In this document: piece by piece, positions 47,197 through 57,735 of the stretch
How the letters are laid out: the number at the start of each line of letters is the position of its first letter
Position numbering within the stretch: position 1 is the first letter of the stretch
NCBI RefSeq assembly: GCF_030010215.1
Contig: NZ_JASCRR010000003.1
Span: 496,001 to 560,000, forward strand
Direction: 5' to 3'
Source: Tianweitania sp. UT-5YL-CI-8
GTDB lineage: Bacteria; Pseudomonadota; Alphaproteobacteria; Rhizobiales; Rhizobiaceae
DNA length: 64,000 bases
Made by a program: the position numbers and the translations under genes
Notes under the pieces: generated by a model
Seen by the model: only the letters and a program-made list of their open reading frames with translations
Told to the model about the DNA's origin: nothing
Databases searched by the model: none

Positions 47197-48684
47197 CTAG
47201 TAGCGCAACATCTGGCGCATGATGCGCCCGTCACGTTCGACGGTAAAGCGCCACCAGCGCGTGTCCTGTTCGGCGAGCGCTTTCAGCTTTTCCGTGCTGT
47301 CGATGGTTTCGCCGTTCAATTCGCGCACGATGTCGCCCGGACGAAAACCAAATCCGGCCGCAGGCGAGCCGCGATCGACATCGATCACCGCGACACCCTT
47401 GGCATCGGCATCGACACGCAACCGCTGCGCGAGCCGGGGCGACAATTCAGCGACCTTTGCACCGGCAAACGGGCTGCGCCCGCCCAAAGTCAGCTCGGTC
47501 GACTTCATGCCCTCGGGCGCGCGCTCGAGAGCGACTTCCAGGGCCTTTTCCTCGCCCTTGCTGAACACGGCGAGCACGACCTTGGAGCCGATCGGCCGGG
47601 TCGCCAGACAGTAATCAAGCGCTTCGACATGCTCGACCGCGACATTGTCCAGGGACATGACCACGTCGCCCGGCTTGAGCCCAGCCTTGGCTGCCGGGCC
47701 GTCCGTGGTCACAGAGGAAACCAATGCTCCGAACGGACGCTCCATCCCCAGCGATTCGGCAATCTGCGATGTGACCGGCTCGAAGGCGGCGCCGATGAAC
47801 GGACGCTCGAAGAACGTGCTGCCATTCTTGGCCGCATCAACGAAAGCCCGAACCATGTTGGACGGAATGGCAAAGCCTATGCCGATGGAGCCTCCGCTGC
47901 GGCTGAAGATGGCAGTGTTGATGCCGGCGAGTTGGCCCCCCATATTGATCAGCGCGCCTCCCGAATTGCCGGGATTGATCGCCGCATCCGTCTGGATGAA
48001 AAAGCCGAAATCATTGACGCCAATATGGGTGCGGGCAAGCGCCGAGACGATCCCGCTGGTCGTCGTCTGCCCGACGCCGAACGGATTGCCGATAGCCAGC
48101 ACGAGATCGCCAACCTCCAGCGCATCGGAGTCGCCGATGCCGATCACCGGAAACGGCTTGTCGGATTCAATCTTCAGAACTGCGAGATCGAGCGTCTCGT
48201 CCTTGAGCAGTATCTTGCTTTCGAATTCGCGCCCGTCTGACAAGGCGACCTTCACCTGGTCGGCGTCGCGGATGACGTGGTTGTTGGTGACCACGATGCC
48301 CGACGGGTCGACCAGAACACCCGAACCGAGCGACTGTGCCCGGCGCGGTGTTTTTCCGCCGAAGAATTGCTCGAAGAACGGATCCCCTTCGAAGGGAGAC
48401 CGCGCCCGCGTCTGCTGCGAGGCGTAGACATTGACCACCGCGGGCGCCGTCTGTTTCACCAATGGCGCAAAGGACAGTTGCATCTGGTCGCGGCCGAGCG
48501 GCACGCGGTTGGGCGCGGCCGGAGCATTCGGATCCTGGTTGCCGCGCAGAAGATCGGTGATCACATCGGAAAGGCCGGGATTGGGATTTTCCGGCGGCTT
48601 TGGCGGGGCATCCTGGGCCGAGGCAACGCCGGCGCAGACCAGCCACCCTCCAAGCAGGAGTACCGATACCGACTTCACGCGCAT
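47197..48684 (-). CDS. Do/DegP-type periplasmic serine endoprotease
   Basis: Envelope quality-control protease, 495 residues. The signal peptide (VSVLLLGGWLVCAGVASAQ) directs it to the periplasm. The catalytic triad is His136 (TNNHVIRD), Asp167 (LDLAVL) and Ser241 (GNSGGAL). Two PDZ domains follow (about 290-375 and 405-495). The start MRVKSV has AAGGA upstream; the frame opens 11 codons earlier. Length and architecture match DegP/DegQ (HtrA). It is transcribed with rarA downstream. Confidence 0.95.
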   Translation of the reverse strand: MRVKSVSVLLLGGWLVCAGVASAQDAPPKPPENPNPGLSDVITDLLRGNQDPNAPAAPNRVPLGRDQMQLSFAPLVKQTAPAVVNVYASQQTRARSPFEGDPFFEQFFGGKTPRRAQSLGSGVLVDPSGIVVTNNHVIRDADQVKVALSDGREFESKILLKDETLDLAVLKIESDKPFPVIGIGDSDALEVGDLVLAIGNPFGVGQTTTSGIVSALARTHIGVNDFGFFIQTDAAINPGNSGGALINMGGQLAGINTAIFSRSGGSIGIGFAIPSNMVRAFVDAAKNGSTFFERPFIGAAFEPVTSQIAESLGMERPFGALVSSVTTDGPAAKAGLKPGDVVMSLDNVAVEHVEALDYCLATRPIGSKVVLAVFSKGEEKALEVALERAPEGMKSTELTLGGRSPFAGAKVAELSPRLAQRLRVDADAKGVAVIDVDRGSPAAGFGFRPGDIVRELNGETIDSTEKLKALAEQDTRWWRFTVERDGRIMRQMLRY

Positions 48685-48890
48685 GAACGAATCCTTCCAG
48701 GTCCTAGTCGCCGGCATTTGTCATCAGGATTGTGCAAATTGAAAGGCTTAAAGCAGGAAAGTGTCCTATCGACACCTCCCCGCATATGCTGGTTGCACCC
48801 AAGCGCCCTACACCACCAGCGCCGTTTTCTGCCGATTTGGAAGCGATGCCCTCACCGCCTTCGACGCAAACATAACAGACGAAACACAAC

Positions 48891-48917
48891 AAAAAAGGGC
48901 CCGCAGGGGCCCTTTTT
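48891..48917 (-). terminator. Terminator of the ribosomal super-operon (after rplQ)
   Basis: GGGCCC and GGGCCC (self-complementary arms) are separated by 4 nt and flanked by A6 and T5 tracts. On the minus strand the hairpin ends in TTTTTTGTTGTG, 24 bp after the rplQ stop. It also works on the plus strand. Confidence 0.88.
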
Positions 48918-48940
48918 CACATCCGGCTATCAGCCGAAAA

Positions 48941-49372
48941 TCAAGCCGCTTCGGATTCCTCGTTGGCAGCTTCTGCCTCGAGGCGGGCGCGGTCCTTGGC
49001 GCCCTTGGCATCAACGTCGCGCTCGACGAACTCGATGACTGCCAGCGGAGCATTGTCACCCTGACGGAAGCCAGCCTTCATAATGCGAAGGTAGCCACCA
49101 TTGCGGTTGGCATAGCGCGGAGCGATCGTATCGAAAAGACGCTTGACGACGCCTTCATTGCCGATCTGGGCAATGACCTGACGGCGGGCATGCAGGTCGC
49201 CGCGCTTGCCGAGCGTGATCAGCTTCTCGACGATCGGACGCAGGTCCTTCGCCTTGGGAAGCGTGGTAACGATCTGCTCGTGCTCGAGCAGCGAGACTGC
49301 GAGGTTGGCGAACATCGCCTTCCGGTGACTTACACTGCGTGCAAAGCGGCGGCCTTTGAAACCGTGGCGCAT
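48941..49372 (-). CDS. rplQ: 50S ribosomal protein L17 (bL17)
   Basis: Large-subunit protein near the peptide exit tunnel, 143 residues. The start [20 protein letters not shown] is the family opening. The C-terminus has a charged Ala/Glu extension, common in alphaproteobacteria. It is the last gene of the alpha operon, about 100 bp after rpoA, and is followed directly by a strong terminator. Confidence 0.98.
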   Translation of the reverse strand: MRHGFKGRRFARSVSHRKAMFANLAVSLLEHEQIVTTLPKAKDLRPIVEKLITLGKRGDLHARRQVIAQIGNEGVVKRLFDTIAPRYANRNGGYLRIMKAGFRQGDNAPLAVIEFVERDVDAKGAKDRARLEAEAANEESEAA

Positions 49373-49475
49373 GGCTCTTATCCTTCTTTAGTTGTTCAAG
49401 AGGCCACGGCCTCTGATGATTTTCCGCATGACCGTCGGACCGGACGGCTTGCGCCGCCGATCCTTGGAATCATGC

Positions 49476-50486
49476 TCAATACTGGTCTTCGTAACGCTTC
49501 GCGAGATCGTCGATGTTTTCCGGAGGCCAGTCCGGCACTTCCATGCCGAGATGCAGGCCCATCGCCGCCAGAACTTCCTTGATCTCGTTGAGAGACTTGC
49601 GGCCGAAGTTCGGCGTCCGCAGCATCTCTGCTTCCGTCTTCTGGATGAGATCGCCGATATAGACGATGTTGTCGTTCTTCAGGCAGTTAGCCGAGCGCAC
49701 CGAAAGCTCGAGTTCGTCGACCTTCTTGAGCAGCGCCGGGTTGAAGGCGAGCTCGGTGACCTGTTCGGAAGCGACTTCCTTCTGCGGCTCGTCGAAGTTG
49801 ACGAACAGCGCAAGCTGATCCTGCAGGATGCGGGCGGCGAATGCCACTGCGTCCTCACCCGTGATCGAACCGTCGGTCTCGATGGTCATGATCAGCTTGT
49901 CCTTGTCGAGTTCCTCGCCGTGGCGGGTGTTCTCGATCTTGTAGGACACCTTCTTGACGGGCGAGTACAGGCTGTCGACGGGGATCAGGCCGATCGGAGC
50001 ATCTTCGGCACGGTTACGGTCTGCGGGCACATAGCCCTTGCCGGTGTCGACGGTGAATTCCATGCGGATTTCAGCGCCTTCGTCCAGCGTGCAGATGACG
50101 TGGTCGGGGTTCAGGATCTCGACATCGCCAACCGTCTGGATGTCGCCGGCGAGCACGGCGCCGGGGCCCTGCTTGCGAACGACCATGCGCTTGGGACCAT
50201 CGCCTTCCATGCGGATGGCGATTTCCTTGATGTTGAGCACGATGTCGGTAACGTCCTCGCGAACGCCCGGGATCGAAGAAAACTCATGCAGCACGCCGTC
50301 GATTTGCACCGCTGTAACAGCAGCACCGCGCAGCGACGACAAAAGCACGCGACGCAGCGCGTTGCCGAGCGTGAGGCCGAAGCCACGTTCCAGCGGCTCG
50401 GCAACCAGCGTCGTCAAGGTCTTGTTCTTGGAAGAGAACTCGACCTTGTTCGGCTTGATCAGTTCTTGCCAGTTTTTTTGAATCAT
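49476..50486 (-). CDS. rpoA: DNA-directed RNA polymerase subunit alpha
   Basis: Assembly platform of RNA polymerase and target of activators, 336 residues. The N-terminal dimerisation domain includes [18 protein letters not shown]. The C-terminal domain has [22 protein letters not shown] and ends [24 protein letters not shown]. It is placed between rpsK and rplQ as in most proteobacteria. Confidence 0.99.
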   Translation of the reverse strand: MIQKNWQELIKPNKVEFSSKNKTLTTLVAEPLERGFGLTLGNALRRVLLSSLRGAAVTAVQIDGVLHEFSSIPGVREDVTDIVLNIKEIAIRMEGDGPKRMVVRKQGPGAVLAGDIQTVGDVEILNPDHVICTLDEGAEIRMEFTVDTGKGYVPADRNRAEDAPIGLIPVDSLYSPVKKVSYKIENTRHGEELDKDKLIMTIETDGSITGEDAVAFAARILQDQLALFVNFDEPQKEVASEQVTELAFNPALLKKVDELELSVRSANCLKNDNIVYIGDLIQKTEAEMLRTPNFGRKSLNEIKEVLAAMGLHLGMEVPDWPPENIDDLAKRYEDQY

Positions 50487-50585
50487 TGTGACTTCCTTCC
50501 GTTACCCCATCACCATTCAATCGTGATGGGCGACCTGGAAGCCGTGAAGGATCGCGCCAACCGCGCCCGCACGGCGGGTGAATGG

Positions 50586-50975
50586 TTAGACGCGACGCTT
50601 CTTGCGCGGACGGCAACCATTGTGCGGGATCGGCGTCACGTCGCGGATCGACGTAATCGTGAAGCCGGCAGCCTGCAGCGCACGGAGTGCGGACTCACGT
50701 CCCGAACCGGGCCCGCAAACCTCGACTTCGAGGGTGCGCATGCCATGTTCCTGGGCCTTCTTGGCAGCATCTTCAGCAGCCATCTGCGCCGCGAACGGCG
50801 TGGACTTGCGCGAGCCCTTGAAGCCCTGCGCGCCAGCCGAAGACCAGGCAATCGAGTTGCCCTGCGCATCGGTGATGGTGATCATCGTGTTGTTGAAGGT
50901 CGAGTTCACGTGAGCGACGCCCGACGAGATGTTCTTGCGTTCGCGACGGCGAACGCGTGTGGCTTCCTTGGCCAT
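50586..50975 (-). CDS. rpsK: 30S ribosomal protein S11 (uS11)
   Basis: Small-subunit platform protein that helps form the mRNA exit region, 129 residues. The core [21 protein letters not shown] and the C-terminal [13 protein letters not shown] tail are intact. It is separated from rpsM by a 129-bp spacer that contains an inverted-repeat element. Confidence 0.98.
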   Translation of the reverse strand: MAKEATRVRRRERKNISSGVAHVNSTFNNTMITITDAQGNSIAWSSAGAQGFKGSRKSTPFAAQMAAEDAAKKAQEHGMRTLEVEVCGPGSGRESALRALQAAGFTITSIRDVTPIPHNGCRPRKKRRV

Positions 50976-51030
50976 CTTAGTCCTTTCTTTCGATCTCTAC
51001 GCCGCCGTAATGCCAGCGGCTACACCTGAG

Positions 51031-51101
51031 AAGCGAGTAGCGAAATAGCGAATAGTGTTTAGGGAAAGACCCTATTCGCCACTCGCTACTAGCTATTCGC
51101 T
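51031..51101. repeat. Intergenic inverted-repeat element made of CGAATAG/CTATTCGC units
   Basis: The segment is built from short related units (AGTAGCGA, TAGCGAATAG, CTATTCGCC, TCGCTACT, CTATTCGCT). AGTAGCGA (51036-51043) pairs with TCGCTACT (51083-51090), and GCGAATAG pairs with CTATTCGC at the inner stem, giving a long imperfect hairpin with a 15-nt loop. It lies between rpsM and rpsK inside the operon. It looks like a REP-like or BOX-like dispersed element; other copies were not found in this window. Confidence 0.65.
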
Positions 51102-51104
51102 CAA

Positions 51105-51473
51105 TTACTTCTTCTTACCAGCGATTGCCTTGGCAGGACCCTTGCGGGTGCGGGCGTTCGTGTGGGTACGCTGACCGCGAACTGGCAGCGAACGACGGTG
51201 GCGCAGGCCGCGGTAGCAGCCCAGATCCATCAGACGCTTGATGTTCATGGAAACTTCACGGCGAAGATCGCCCTCGACCTGATAGTCGCGGTCGATGGTT
51301 TCGCGGATCTGCAGAACTTCGGCATCCGTCAGTTGGTTTACGCGACGCTCAGCCGGGATGCCGACTTTCTCGACGATCTCCTGGGCGAACTTGGCGCCGA
51401 TGCCGTGGATGTATTGCAACGCGATGACGACGCGCTTGTTGGTCGGAATATTGACGCCGGCTATACGAGCCAT
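51105..51473 (-). CDS. rpsM: 30S ribosomal protein S13 (uS13)
   Basis: Small-subunit head protein that contacts tRNA and the 50S bridge, 122 residues. The start [19 protein letters not shown] and the C-terminal [19 protein letters not shown] are typical. It is the first gene after an internal promoter and a 198-bp gap that separates it from adk. Confidence 0.98.
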   Translation of the reverse strand: MARIAGVNIPTNKRVVIALQYIHGIGAKFAQEIVEKVGIPAERRVNQLTDAEVLQIRETIDRDYQVEGDLRREVSMNIKRLMDLGCYRGLRHRRSLPVRGQRTHTNARTRKGPAKAIAGKKK

Positions 51474-51585
51474 TTCATAATCTCCATCTAGGCCGGTTTA
51501 CCCGACATTTGAGTTTGCCCCGCGTCCGGTGGAGGCCGGCCCTTGCAGGAATTCCCGACGCATGCGTAAGCACGACGCCAAACAG

Positions 51586-51620
51586 GCGCCCCACCTCGCA
51601 GCTATTGGGAGACGGGGCGC
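51586..51620. other. Inverted repeat GCGCCCC/GGGGCGC near the rpsM transcription start
   Basis: A 7-bp perfect inverted repeat with a 21-nt spacer. One arm overlaps the -10 region of the rpsM promoter and the other lies in the predicted leader. It could be a weak terminator for secY-adk read-through or a regulatory hairpin. Confidence 0.3.
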
Positions 51621-51647
51621 TATAGATCAGCAGTTAACAAAAGTCAA
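51619..51647 (-). promoter_or_regulatory. Promoter of the rpsM-rpsK-rpoA-rplQ unit
   Basis: TTGACT and TATAGC on the minus strand are exactly 17 bp apart, a near-consensus sigma70-type promoter. The predicted start near 51612 leaves a leader of about 140 nt before rpsM, long enough for autoregulation. It allows alpha-operon genes to be expressed apart from spc genes. Confidence 0.7.
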
Positions 51648-51671
51648 CAGCAAGTCACCGGCTTTCGGCAA

Positions 51672-52268
51672 TCAGCCTGCCGAGGCGGTTTCCTTGAGCA
51701 CTTCTTCGATCTGAGCGGTGACCGTGGACATATCTGCCATGCCATCCACCGTCTTCAACTCGCCGATGCCGGCATAATAGGAAGACAGCGGCGCCGTCTT
51801 CTCACGATATTCGACGAGACGCTTCTTGAACGATTCGGGATTGTCATCCGCGCGAACCGTGCCGCCTGCTGCAATCGTCTCGGCAACACGCGTCTCGATG
51901 CGCTTGATGAGGGCCGCTTCGTCGACCTTCAACTCGACAACCGCGTCGAGCGCGAGGTTTTTCTCGGCCAGGATCTCGGTGAGCGCCTTGGCCTGTGGCA
52001 CGGTTCTCGGATAGCCGTCGAGAATGAAGCCCTTGGCGCAGTCCGGCTCGTCGACACGATCCGCGACAATGGCATTGACGATCTCGTCCGAGACCAATCC
52101 ACCAGCATCCATCACCGACTTTGCGCGCAGCCCGACTTCCGTTCCTGCCTTCACCGCCGCACGTAGCATGTCGCCGGTCGACAATTGCGGAATGCCATAC
52201 TTCTCGGTGAGAATCTTGGCCTGCGTCCCCTTGCCCGCTCCGGGCGGTCCCAGCAGTATCAGTCTCAT
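51672..52268 (-). CDS. adk: Adenylate kinase (short form)
   Basis: Interconverts ATP plus AMP with two ADP, 198 residues. The P-loop is [10 protein letters not shown] (residues 7-16). The AMP-binding stretch [11 protein letters not shown] and the DGYPRT motif are intact. The LID is the short type ([15 protein letters not shown]), without the zinc-binding cysteines of long forms, as is usual in alphaproteobacteria. Its start overlaps the secY stop by 4 bp. Confidence 0.98.
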   Translation of the reverse strand: MRLILLGPPGAGKGTQAKILTEKYGIPQLSTGDMLRAAVKAGTEVGLRAKSVMDAGGLVSDEIVNAIVADRVDEPDCAKGFILDGYPRTVPQAKALTEILAEKNLALDAVVELKVDEAALIKRIETRVAETIAAGGTVRADDNPESFKKRLVEYREKTAPLSSYYAGIGELKTVDGMADMSTVTAQIEEVLKETASAG

Positions 52269-53605
52269 CGGCCCCTCTTCCCCCCACGCAACTTCGACTT
52301 CTTGATCAGCCCCTCATACTGATGGGCAATCAAATGTCCCTGGATCTGCGCCACCGTATCGAGCGTGACGCTCACCACGATCAACAGCGACGTACCGCCA
52401 AGGTAGAACGGAACACCCGTGGCCGAAATGAGAAATTCGGGGAACAGACAGATAAGAACAAGATAGGCGGCGCCGATGACAGTAATGCGCGTCAGCACAT
52501 AATCGATGTACTCGGCGGTACGTTCGCCGGGCCGATAGCCGGGGATGAAGCCGGAGTGCTTCTTGAGCTGGTCAGCCGTATCTTTCGGGTTGAAGACGAT
52601 AGCGGTGTAGAAGAACGCAAAGAACACGATCATCGCAGCATACATCGCCATATACAGCGGCTGGCCATGTCCGAGCGCCGAAAGGACACCGCTTGCCCAG
52701 GTCGGAAGCGTGGTCTGATCCGAGAAGCCCGCAACGGTCGCAGGCAGAAGCAGCAGCGACGACGCGAAGATTGGCGGAATCACACCGGCGGTGTTGAGCT
52801 TCAGTGGCAGATGCGAGGTATCGCCCTGGAACATCCGGTTGCCCACCTGGCGCTTCGGATACTGGATCAGAAGGCGGCGCTGGGCGCGCTCAAAGAATAC
52901 GATGATGGCGATGACAGCGATAGCCATGACGATAATCGCCAGGATCAGGCCGGTCGAAAGAGCGCCCGTGCGTCCAAGCTCCAGCGTACCGCTGATAGCG
53001 CTCGGAAGACCGGCGACAATGCCTGCAAAGATGATCAGCGAAATGCCGTTGCCGATGCCGCGCGCGGTGATCTGCTCACCCAGCCACATCAGGAACATGG
53101 TGCCGCCGACCAGGGTGATCACGGTCGAGATGCGGAAGAACATGCCGGGGTCGGTGACGATGTTGTTGCCGCCCTCAAGCCCGACGGAAATACCATAGGC
53201 CTGGACGATTGCCAGCAGCACGGTGCCGTAGCGGGTGTACTGATTGATGACCTTGCGGCCCTGCTCGCCTTCCTTCTTCAGCGCTTCAAGCGACGGTACG
53301 ACCGACGTCATGAGCTGCATGATGATGGAGGCGGAAATATACGGCATGATGCCAAGGGCGAAGATCGCCATGCGCTCGACGGCGCCGCCGGCAAACATGT
53401 TGAACACGCCGAGAACGCCGCGGCTCTGCTGCGTGAAAGCCTGGGCGAATGCGTCGGGATTGATTCCCGGCAGCGGAATGTAGGTGCCCAGCCGATAAAC
53501 CAAGAGCGCACCCAGTGTGAACCAGATGCGCTTTTTAAGGTCTTCGGCCTTGGCGAAGGCTGCGAAATTAAGATTGGATGCAAGTTGTTCTGCAGCCGAT
53601 GCCAT
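52265..53605 (-). CDS. secY: Protein translocase subunit SecY
   Basis: Channel-forming subunit of the Sec translocon, 446 residues with ten transmembrane segments. The start [27 protein letters not shown] and the conserved GIRPGxRT-like loop ([13 protein letters not shown]) are visible. It is followed by adk with a 4-bp overlap, the spc operon pattern. Confidence 0.98.
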   Translation of the reverse strand: MASAAEQLASNLNFAAFAKAEDLKKRIWFTLGALLVYRLGTYIPLPGINPDAFAQAFTQQSRGVLGVFNMFAGGAVERMAIFALGIMPYISASIIMQLMTSVVPSLEALKKEGEQGRKVINQYTRYGTVLLAIVQAYGISVGLEGGNNIVTDPGMFFRISTVITLVGGTMFLMWLGEQITARGIGNGISLIIFAGIVAGLPSAISGTLELGRTGALSTGLILAIIVMAIAVIAIIVFFERAQRRLLIQYPKRQVGNRMFQGDTSHLPLKLNTAGVIPPIFASSLLLLPATVAGFSDQTTLPTWASGVLSALGHGQPLYMAMYAAMIVFFAFFYTAIVFNPKDTADQLKKHSGFIPGYRPGERTAEYIDYVLTRITVIGAAYLVLICLFPEFLISATGVPFYLGGTSLLIVVSVTLDTVAQIQGHLIAHQYEGLIKKSKLRGGKRGR

Positions 53606-53738
53606 ATAAAATTCTCCGCTTGATCACGCTTCTCGTCCGCGATGGGACGCGGCGCGTGTCGCCGAAGCCACGAGATAAGCTCCGGAGGCTCAACATGCAA
53701 GCGGCGGTATCTCTACCGCCGCTTGTTCGTAAGCCTGA

Positions 53739-54212
53739 TTATTCGGCGGCTACCTTTTCGGGCAGCTTCACCGATCCCCCGGCCTTTTCGATCTTCTCGA
53801 TCGCGGCCTTGGAGGCGCCGGCCACGTCGAAGGCCAGTTTGGTCTTGAGATCGCCATCCGACAGGATGCGGACGCCGCCCTTGGCGCGACGAATGATGCC
53901 GGCCTTCAGCAGCGTCTCTGCATTCACCGTCTCTTTCGCATCGAACTTCTTGGCCTCAATGGCCTTCTCGATACGTCCGAGCGAAACGGACACGAAGTCC
54001 TTCGCGAAGATGTTGTTGAAGCCGCGCTTGGGCAGGCGACGATAAAGCGGCATCTGGCCGCCCTCGAAGCCGTTGATGGCAACGCCGGAACGAGCCTTCT
54101 GGCCCTTGACGCCGCGTCCGCCGGTCTTGCCCGAACCCGAGCCGATACCACGGCCAAGACGCTTCTTGGCGTGGGTCGAGCCTTCGTTGTCACGCAGATC
54201 GTTGAGTTTCAT
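53739..54212 (-). CDS. rplO: 50S ribosomal protein L15 (uL15)
   Basis: Large-subunit assembly protein, 157 residues. The N-terminal Gly-rich region [22 protein letters not shown] is typical. About 130 bp separate its end from secY, in which no gene is seen. Confidence 0.98.
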   Translation of the reverse strand: MKLNDLRDNEGSTHAKKRLGRGIGSGSGKTGGRGVKGQKARSGVAINGFEGGQMPLYRRLPKRGFNNIFAKDFVSVSLGRIEKAIEAKKFDAKETVNAETLLKAGIIRRAKGGVRILSDGDLKTKLAFDVAGASKAAIEKIEKAGGSVKLPEKVAAE

Positions 54213-54233
54213 GATCGTTCTCCTGCGCCCGGC

Positions 54234-54431
54234 TTACGCCTCGTCCACAACGCGGACGAGATGGTTGACCGAAGCGATCATTCCGCGCACGGACGGCGTG
54301 TCCTCGAGCGTGCTCTTGCGATGCATCTTGTTCAGGCCGAGGCCGATCAACGTTGCACGCTGCTCCTTGGGCCGGCGGATCGGGCTTCCGATCTGCTCGA
54401 CGGTGATGGTCTTGGTAGCTGACTTGGCCAT
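54234..54431 (-). CDS. rpmD: 50S ribosomal protein L30 (uL30)
   Basis: Small L30 of 65 residues, with the family pattern [22 protein letters not shown] and a C-terminal [11 protein letters not shown]. It lies between rpsE and rplO with spacings of about 22 bp on either side, as in other spc operons. Confidence 0.97.
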   Translation of the reverse strand: MAKSATKTITVEQIGSPIRRPKEQRATLIGLGLNKMHRKSTLEDTPSVRGMIASVNHLVRVVDEA

Positions 54432-54454
54432 GGTCTTGATCCCTGGTCCGTCGA

Positions 54455-55021
54455 CTATTCTTCGGCGACCGCGTTGCCGCGGCGTGCCTGAAGCGTCGAA
54501 TACTTGATGCCGCGAGCAGCAGCCACATCCTTCGGATGCATCTGGCTCTTCAGCGCGTCGAACGTGGCGCGAACCATGTTGTACGGGTTCGAGGAACCCA
54601 TCGACTTGGCGACCACGTCATGCATGCCGAGCGTCTCGAAAACAGCGCGCATCGGGCCGCCGGCGATGATACCGGTACCGGGCTTTGCAGCGCGAAGCAG
54701 GACGCGACCTGCGCCCCAACGACCTTCGACGTCGTGGTGCAGTGTACGGCCCGAGCGCAGCGGAACGAAGATCAGTTCGCGCTTGGCAGCTTCGGTGGCC
54801 TTGCGGATGGCTTCCGGCACTTCACGCGCCTTGCCGTGACCAAAGCCGACGCGGCCCTTCTGGTCGCCGACAACGACGAGTGCTGCGAAACCAAAACGAC
54901 GGCCGCCCTTGACGACCTTGGCGACGCGATTGATGTGGACCAGCTTGTCGACGAACTCGCTATCGCGTTCCTCGCGATCGCGGCCGCCGCGGTTGCGGTC
55001 GTCCCTACGTTCCTGTGCCAT
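54455..55021 (-). CDS. rpsE: 30S ribosomal protein S5 (uS5)
   Basis: Small-subunit protein important for decoding accuracy, 188 residues. The chosen start [13 protein letters not shown] gives a charged N-terminal extension common in alphaproteobacteria; the open frame begins 19 codons earlier. The S5 double-stranded RNA-binding core is [20 protein letters not shown]. The C-terminal domain ends in [11 protein letters not shown]. Confidence 0.97.
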   Translation of the reverse strand: MAQERRDDRNRGGRDREERDSEFVDKLVHINRVAKVVKGGRRFGFAALVVVGDQKGRVGFGHGKAREVPEAIRKATEAAKRELIFVPLRSGRTLHHDVEGRWGAGRVLLRAAKPGTGIIAGGPMRAVFETLGMHDVVAKSMGSSNPYNMVRATFDALKSQMHPKDVAAARGIKYSTLQARRGNAVAEE

Positions 55022-55100
55022 ATCCTGTTCCTTATTCTTTTCCGGACGCACGGGTTGCTGAAAGCCCATCCTCTTCATGGAAAGGACGGGCGGTGAAAAA

Positions 55101-55460
55101 TCAGAAGGTCAGGCCACCTTCGCGCGCGGCATCGGCAAGCGCCTTGATGCGGCCGTGATAGATGTAGGCGCCACGATCGAACACCACGTCTGTAATGCCG
55201 GCCTTGACGGCACGCTCTGCAACCAGCTTGCCGACGGCAGCCGCGGCAGCGGAATCGGCACCGGTCTTGAGCGAACCCTTGAGGTCCTTCTCGAGCGTTG
55301 AAGCAGCAGCCAGCGTGTGGCCGTTGGCGTCGTCGATGAGCTGAACATAGATGTTCTTCGACGTACGGTGAACGGATAGACGCGGACGACCGTTTGCAAC
55401 AGCCTTGATCTGACGACGAACGCGCGACGAGCGGCGCTGCGTGGTTTCCTTGGAAGCCAT
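55101..55460 (-). CDS. rplR: 50S ribosomal protein L18 (uL18)
   Basis: Binds 5S rRNA in the central protuberance, 119 residues. The conserved [20 protein letters not shown] and the C-terminal [20 protein letters not shown] are present. It is followed by rpsE after 79 bp. Confidence 0.98.
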   Translation of the reverse strand: MASKETTQRRSSRVRRQIKAVANGRPRLSVHRTSKNIYVQLIDDANGHTLAAASTLEKDLKGSLKTGADSAAAAAVGKLVAERAVKAGITDVVFDRGAYIYHGRIKALADAAREGGLTF

Positions 55461-55544
55461 AGTTCGAATTCCTTGCCTTCTGAAACGGGCCTGTCCATGT
55501 GCGGTAGGTCGTAGGACCTCCCGCGGCCAGGCACCGCGGCGTTG

Positions 55545-56078
55545 TTACTTCTTCTTGCCTTCTTTGCGGACGATCTTCTCGCCAGCATACTTCACGCCCT
55601 TGCCCTTGTAGGGCTCGGGGCTGCGATATTCGCGAATCTCGGCCGCAACCTGGCCGACCTGCTGCTTGTCGATGCCGGCGACGACGATCTCCGTTGGCTT
55701 CGGCACGGTCAGCGTGATTCCTTCGGGGGTCTCGTAGACCACATCATGGCTGAAGCCAAGTGCGAGCTGGAGATTCTTACCTTGAAGGGCTGCACGATAA
55801 CCGACGCCGCTGATTTCGAGACGCTTCTCGAAGCCGTCCTTCACACCCGAAAGGATGTTGACGATCTGCGTGCGGGACATGCCCCATTTAGAGCGTGCAA
55901 CCTTGGACTGGTCACGCGGCTGGACGGAGATTTCGCCGTCTTCGAACTTTACCAGAACCTCGTCATTGACGACGAACTTGAGCTCGCCCTTAGGGCCCTT
56001 CGCCGTGACGGTCTGACCGTCGACGGAGGCGGTTACGCCCTGCGGAAGCTGAACTGGTTTCTTACCAATACGAGACAT
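55545..56078 (-). CDS. rplF: 50S ribosomal protein L6 (uL6)
   Basis: Large-subunit protein near the factor-binding site, 177 residues in two similar beta-sheet halves. The start [18 protein letters not shown] and the C-terminal motif [20 protein letters not shown] are standard. Confidence 0.98.
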   Translation of the reverse strand: MSRIGKKPVQLPQGVTASVDGQTVTAKGPKGELKFVVNDEVLVKFEDGEISVQPRDQSKVARSKWGMSRTQIVNILSGVKDGFEKRLEISGVGYRAALQGKNLQLALGFSHDVVYETPEGITLTVPKPTEIVVAGIDKQQVGQVAAEIREYRSPEPYKGKGVKYAGEKIVRKEGKKK

Positions 56079-56119
56079 GGTCTTGTCCTCGTTACTTTTA
56101 TTGTTTCAGGCCTTGCGAA

Positions 56120-56518
56120 CTAGAACACTTGGCAGAGGATTTCCCCGCCGACGTTCTTCTCACGTGCCTCATGGTCGGCCATAACGCCCTTCGGAGTCGA
56201 AAGAATGGCGATGCCGAGACCGTTAGCGACCTGCGGAATGGACTTGGCCGAGACGTAGACGCGGCGGCCCGGCTTGGAAACGCGCGAAATCTCGCGAACG
56301 ACCGGAGCGCCGTCGAAATACTTCAGCTCGATTTCGATCTCGGACTTGCCGTTGCCGAAATCGGCCTGGCTGTAGTCGCGGATGTAGCCTTCCGTCTTCA
56401 GAACTTCGAGCACGCGAGCGCGCAGCGTCGAAGCGGGAGTCGAAACGGAAGTCTTCCGGCGGCCGTAGGCATTCCGGATGCGGGTCAGCATATCGCCGAT
56501 AGGATCACTCAATGACAT
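56120..56518 (-). CDS. rpsH: 30S ribosomal protein S8 (uS8)
   Basis: Small-subunit assembly protein and, in E. coli, the translational repressor of the spc operon, 132 residues. The start [20 protein letters not shown] and the C-terminal [20 protein letters not shown]-like end are typical. It is spaced 12 bp from rpsN. Confidence 0.98.
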   Translation of the reverse strand: MSLSDPIGDMLTRIRNAYGRRKTSVSTPASTLRARVLEVLKTEGYIRDYSQADFGNGKSEIEIELKYFDGAPVVREISRVSKPGRRVYVSAKSIPQVANGLGIAILSTPKGVMADHEAREKNVGGEILCQVF

Positions 56519-56530
56519 CTTATGTCCTCC

Positions 56531-56836
56531 TTACCAGCTCGACTTGACCAGGCCGGGGATGACACCCAGCGAGCCAAGTTCGCGAAGTGCGATACGCGAC
56601 ATCTTCAACTTGCGATAATAAGCGCGCGGGCGACCTGTGATCTCGCAACGGTTGCGGATGCGGATCTTCGCGGAATTGCGCGGCAGGGCAGCCAGCTTCA
56701 GCTGAGCGCGGAAACGCTCTTCGATCGGCTTGGACTGATCCATGATGATGTCCTTGAGGACCTTACGCTTGGCAGCGTACTGGTCGACAAGCTTGCGGCG
56801 CTTGTTGTTCTTCTCGACTGAGCTGGTCTTTGCCAT
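56531..56836 (-). CDS. rpsN: 30S ribosomal protein S14 (uS14), zinc-free type
   Basis: Small-subunit head protein of 101 residues. The C-terminal pattern [20 protein letters not shown] is that of the long, zinc-free form: it keeps only one cysteine of the CxxC pairs. Placed between rplE and rpsH. Confidence 0.97.
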   Translation of the reverse strand: MAKTSSVEKNNKRRKLVDQYAAKRKVLKDIIMDQSKPIEERFRAQLKLAALPRNSAKIRIRNRCEITGRPRAYYRKLKMSRIALRELGSLGVIPGLVKSSW

Positions 56837-56861
56837 TTCAGATTTCCTTTTCTCGCTGCCG

Positions 56862-57419
56862 TTACTGCCGGAAGGGGAAGTTCAAAGCCTTGAGCAACGC
56901 CCGGGCTTCGTCATCCGTCTTGGCAGTCGTACAAACGATGATGTCCATTCCCCAGACCTGGTCGACCTTGTCGTAGTTGATCTCGGGGAAAACGATGTGT
57001 TCCTTGATGCCCATGGCGAAGTTGCCACGGCCATCGAAGCTCTTCGGGTTCAGGCCGCGAAAGTCGCGAACGCGCGGCAAGGCGATGTTCACGAGGCGGT
57101 CGACGAACTCAAACATGCGCTCCTTGCGAAGCGTCACCTTTGCGCCGATCGGCATGTTCTCACGAACCTTGAAACCGGCGATGGACGTGCGGGCGCGGGT
57201 CACGACGGCCTTCTGGCCGGCGATCATCGACAAATCTTCCGCAGCGACGGTAGGCTTCTTGGAGTCGGCAGTCGCCTCACCAACGCCCATGTTCAAAACG
57301 ACCTTCTCGAGACGCGGAATCTGCATCTCGTTGTCGTAGTTGAACTGTTCCTGCAGGGCCTTGCGGATGGTCTCGTTATAGACCGTCTTCAGGCGCGGCT
57401 GATAAGCTGTATTAGCCAT
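56862..57419 (-). CDS. rplE: 50S ribosomal protein L5 (uL5)
   Basis: 5S rRNA-binding protein that contacts P-site tRNA, 185 residues. Conserved stretches are [20 protein letters not shown] and [20 protein letters not shown]. Its start overlaps the rplX end by 8 bp. Confidence 0.98.
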   Translation of the reverse strand: MANTAYQPRLKTVYNETIRKALQEQFNYDNEMQIPRLEKVVLNMGVGEATADSKKPTVAAEDLSMIAGQKAVVTRARTSIAGFKVRENMPIGAKVTLRKERMFEFVDRLVNIALPRVRDFRGLNPKSFDGRGNFAMGIKEHIVFPEINYDKVDQVWGMDIIVCTTAKTDDEARALLKALNFPFRQ

Positions 57420-57723
57420 TGATCACTTCTCCCGAACGCTTGGCGACACGCACCTTCTTGCCGTCCTTGACGTCGAAGCCGACGCGGGTCGGCTTGCCGT
57501 CCTTCGGGTCGGCAACTGCGATGTTCGAAAGGTGAACAGGCGCTTCCTTGGTGATGATCCCACCCTCTTGGGACTGGGACTGCTTCTGGTGGCGGCGGAT
57601 CAGGTTGATGCCACGCACCAGCGCGGTATCTTCCTTCGGCTGCACGGCGAGTACTTCGCCAGTGCGGCCCTTGTCCTTGCCGGCCAGGACGACGACCTTG
57701 TCGCCTTTACGGATCTTCTGCAT
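57412..57723 (-). CDS. rplX: 50S ribosomal protein L24 (uL24)
   Basis: Early assembly initiator of the large subunit, 103 residues. The KOW motif [20 protein letters not shown] is at the N-terminus. It overlaps the rplE start, so translation is coupled. Confidence 0.98.
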   Translation of the reverse strand: MQKIRKGDKVVVLAGKDKGRTGEVLAVQPKEDTALVRGINLIRRHQKQSQSQEGGIITKEAPVHLSNIAVADPKDGKPTRVGFDVKDGKKVRVAKRSGEVING

Positions 57724-57735
57724 TGTTCCGGCTCC

